64,000 bases of DNA from CAYNWT01 sp964450955 (GTDB lineage: Bacteria; Planctomycetota; Planctomycetia; Planctomycetales; Planctomycetaceae): assembly GCA_964450955.1 (NCBI GenBank), contig CAYVFI010000029.1, forward strand, positions 22,935-86,934. The letters are read 5' to 3'. Shown here in pieces: positions 63,998 to 64,000 of the stretch; within the stretch, counting starts at the first letter, position 1, and each line of letters opens with the position of its first letter. Below the pieces are notes generated by a model. That model made no database searches, was not told the origin of the DNA, and saw only the letters and a list, made by a program, of their open reading frames with translations. A program made the position numbers and the translations under genes.

Positions 63998-64000
63998 CAT

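Overview
The window reads as chromosomal DNA of a Planctomycetota bacterium, probably order Planctomycetales. This is inferred from gene content, not from a marker gene. The clues are several MoxR/DUF58/BatA/von Willebrand factor A (VWA) gene sets, a DUF4175-like giant with glutamine-rich tracts, DUF4159, an RTX-repeat protein with an N-terminal LEPR-XLL-like motif (LEQRVLLS), NHL and PQQ propellers, a Uma2-family protein and EF-hand secreted proteins. Base composition looks even throughout. I see no insertion sequence, phage, CRISPR array, tRNA or rRNA.

Layout. (1) 1-14744, minus strand: a tightly coupled operon (cassette A). It runs TPR/HExxH peptidase, DUF4159, MoxR ATPase, DUF58, BatA-type VWA, DUF4175-like giant, VWA/glutamine-amidotransferase-like membrane protein, and a caspase/legumain-like protein cut by the left edge. 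(2) 15065-17913, plus: a zinc-ribbon membrane protein and a secreted protein with a BamE-like tail. (3) 17882-23779, minus: an orphan histidine kinase, a TPR lipoprotein, an AAA ATPase, a small lipoprotein and a polytopic membrane protein of unknown function. (4) 24068-25324, plus: the RTX-repeat protein. (5) 25641-48601, plus: a run of 15 genes over about 23 kb (cassette B). It has a short DUF4175-like protein, an iron-type ABC importer (binding protein, fused permease, ATPase), an NHL lipoprotein, VWA/GATase-like protein, MoxR, DUF58 and BatA, then two tandem triads of [signal-peptide membrane protein, ABC ATPase, ABC permease]. (6) 48948-53538, minus: an APC-type amino-acid transporter and SelO. 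(7) 53700-63684, plus: a small basic protein, thiolase and acyl-CoA dehydrogenase (fatty-acid beta-oxidation), a PQQ propeller, a Uma2 protein, an EF-hand protein, a nucleoside hydrolase homologue and uroporphyrinogen-III synthase. (8) 63685-64000: a candidate structured RNA ending in a strong intrinsic terminator.

The main observation is that cassettes A and B are paralogous. Each carries the same five-part core (DUF4175-like, VWA/GATase-like, BatA-like, DUF58, MoxR), but they lie on opposite strands and have different accessory genes: two putative peptidases and DUF4159 in A, an iron-type importer and duplicated ABC triads in B. Cell-envelope surveillance or assembly is a reasonable guess for both, but the function is not known.

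The second observation is a family of stop-codon-adjacent repeats (57724, 48947, 38890). Two copies keep a hairpin through a compensatory base-pair change. A three-armed palindromic element at 48642-48743 lies beside one of them.
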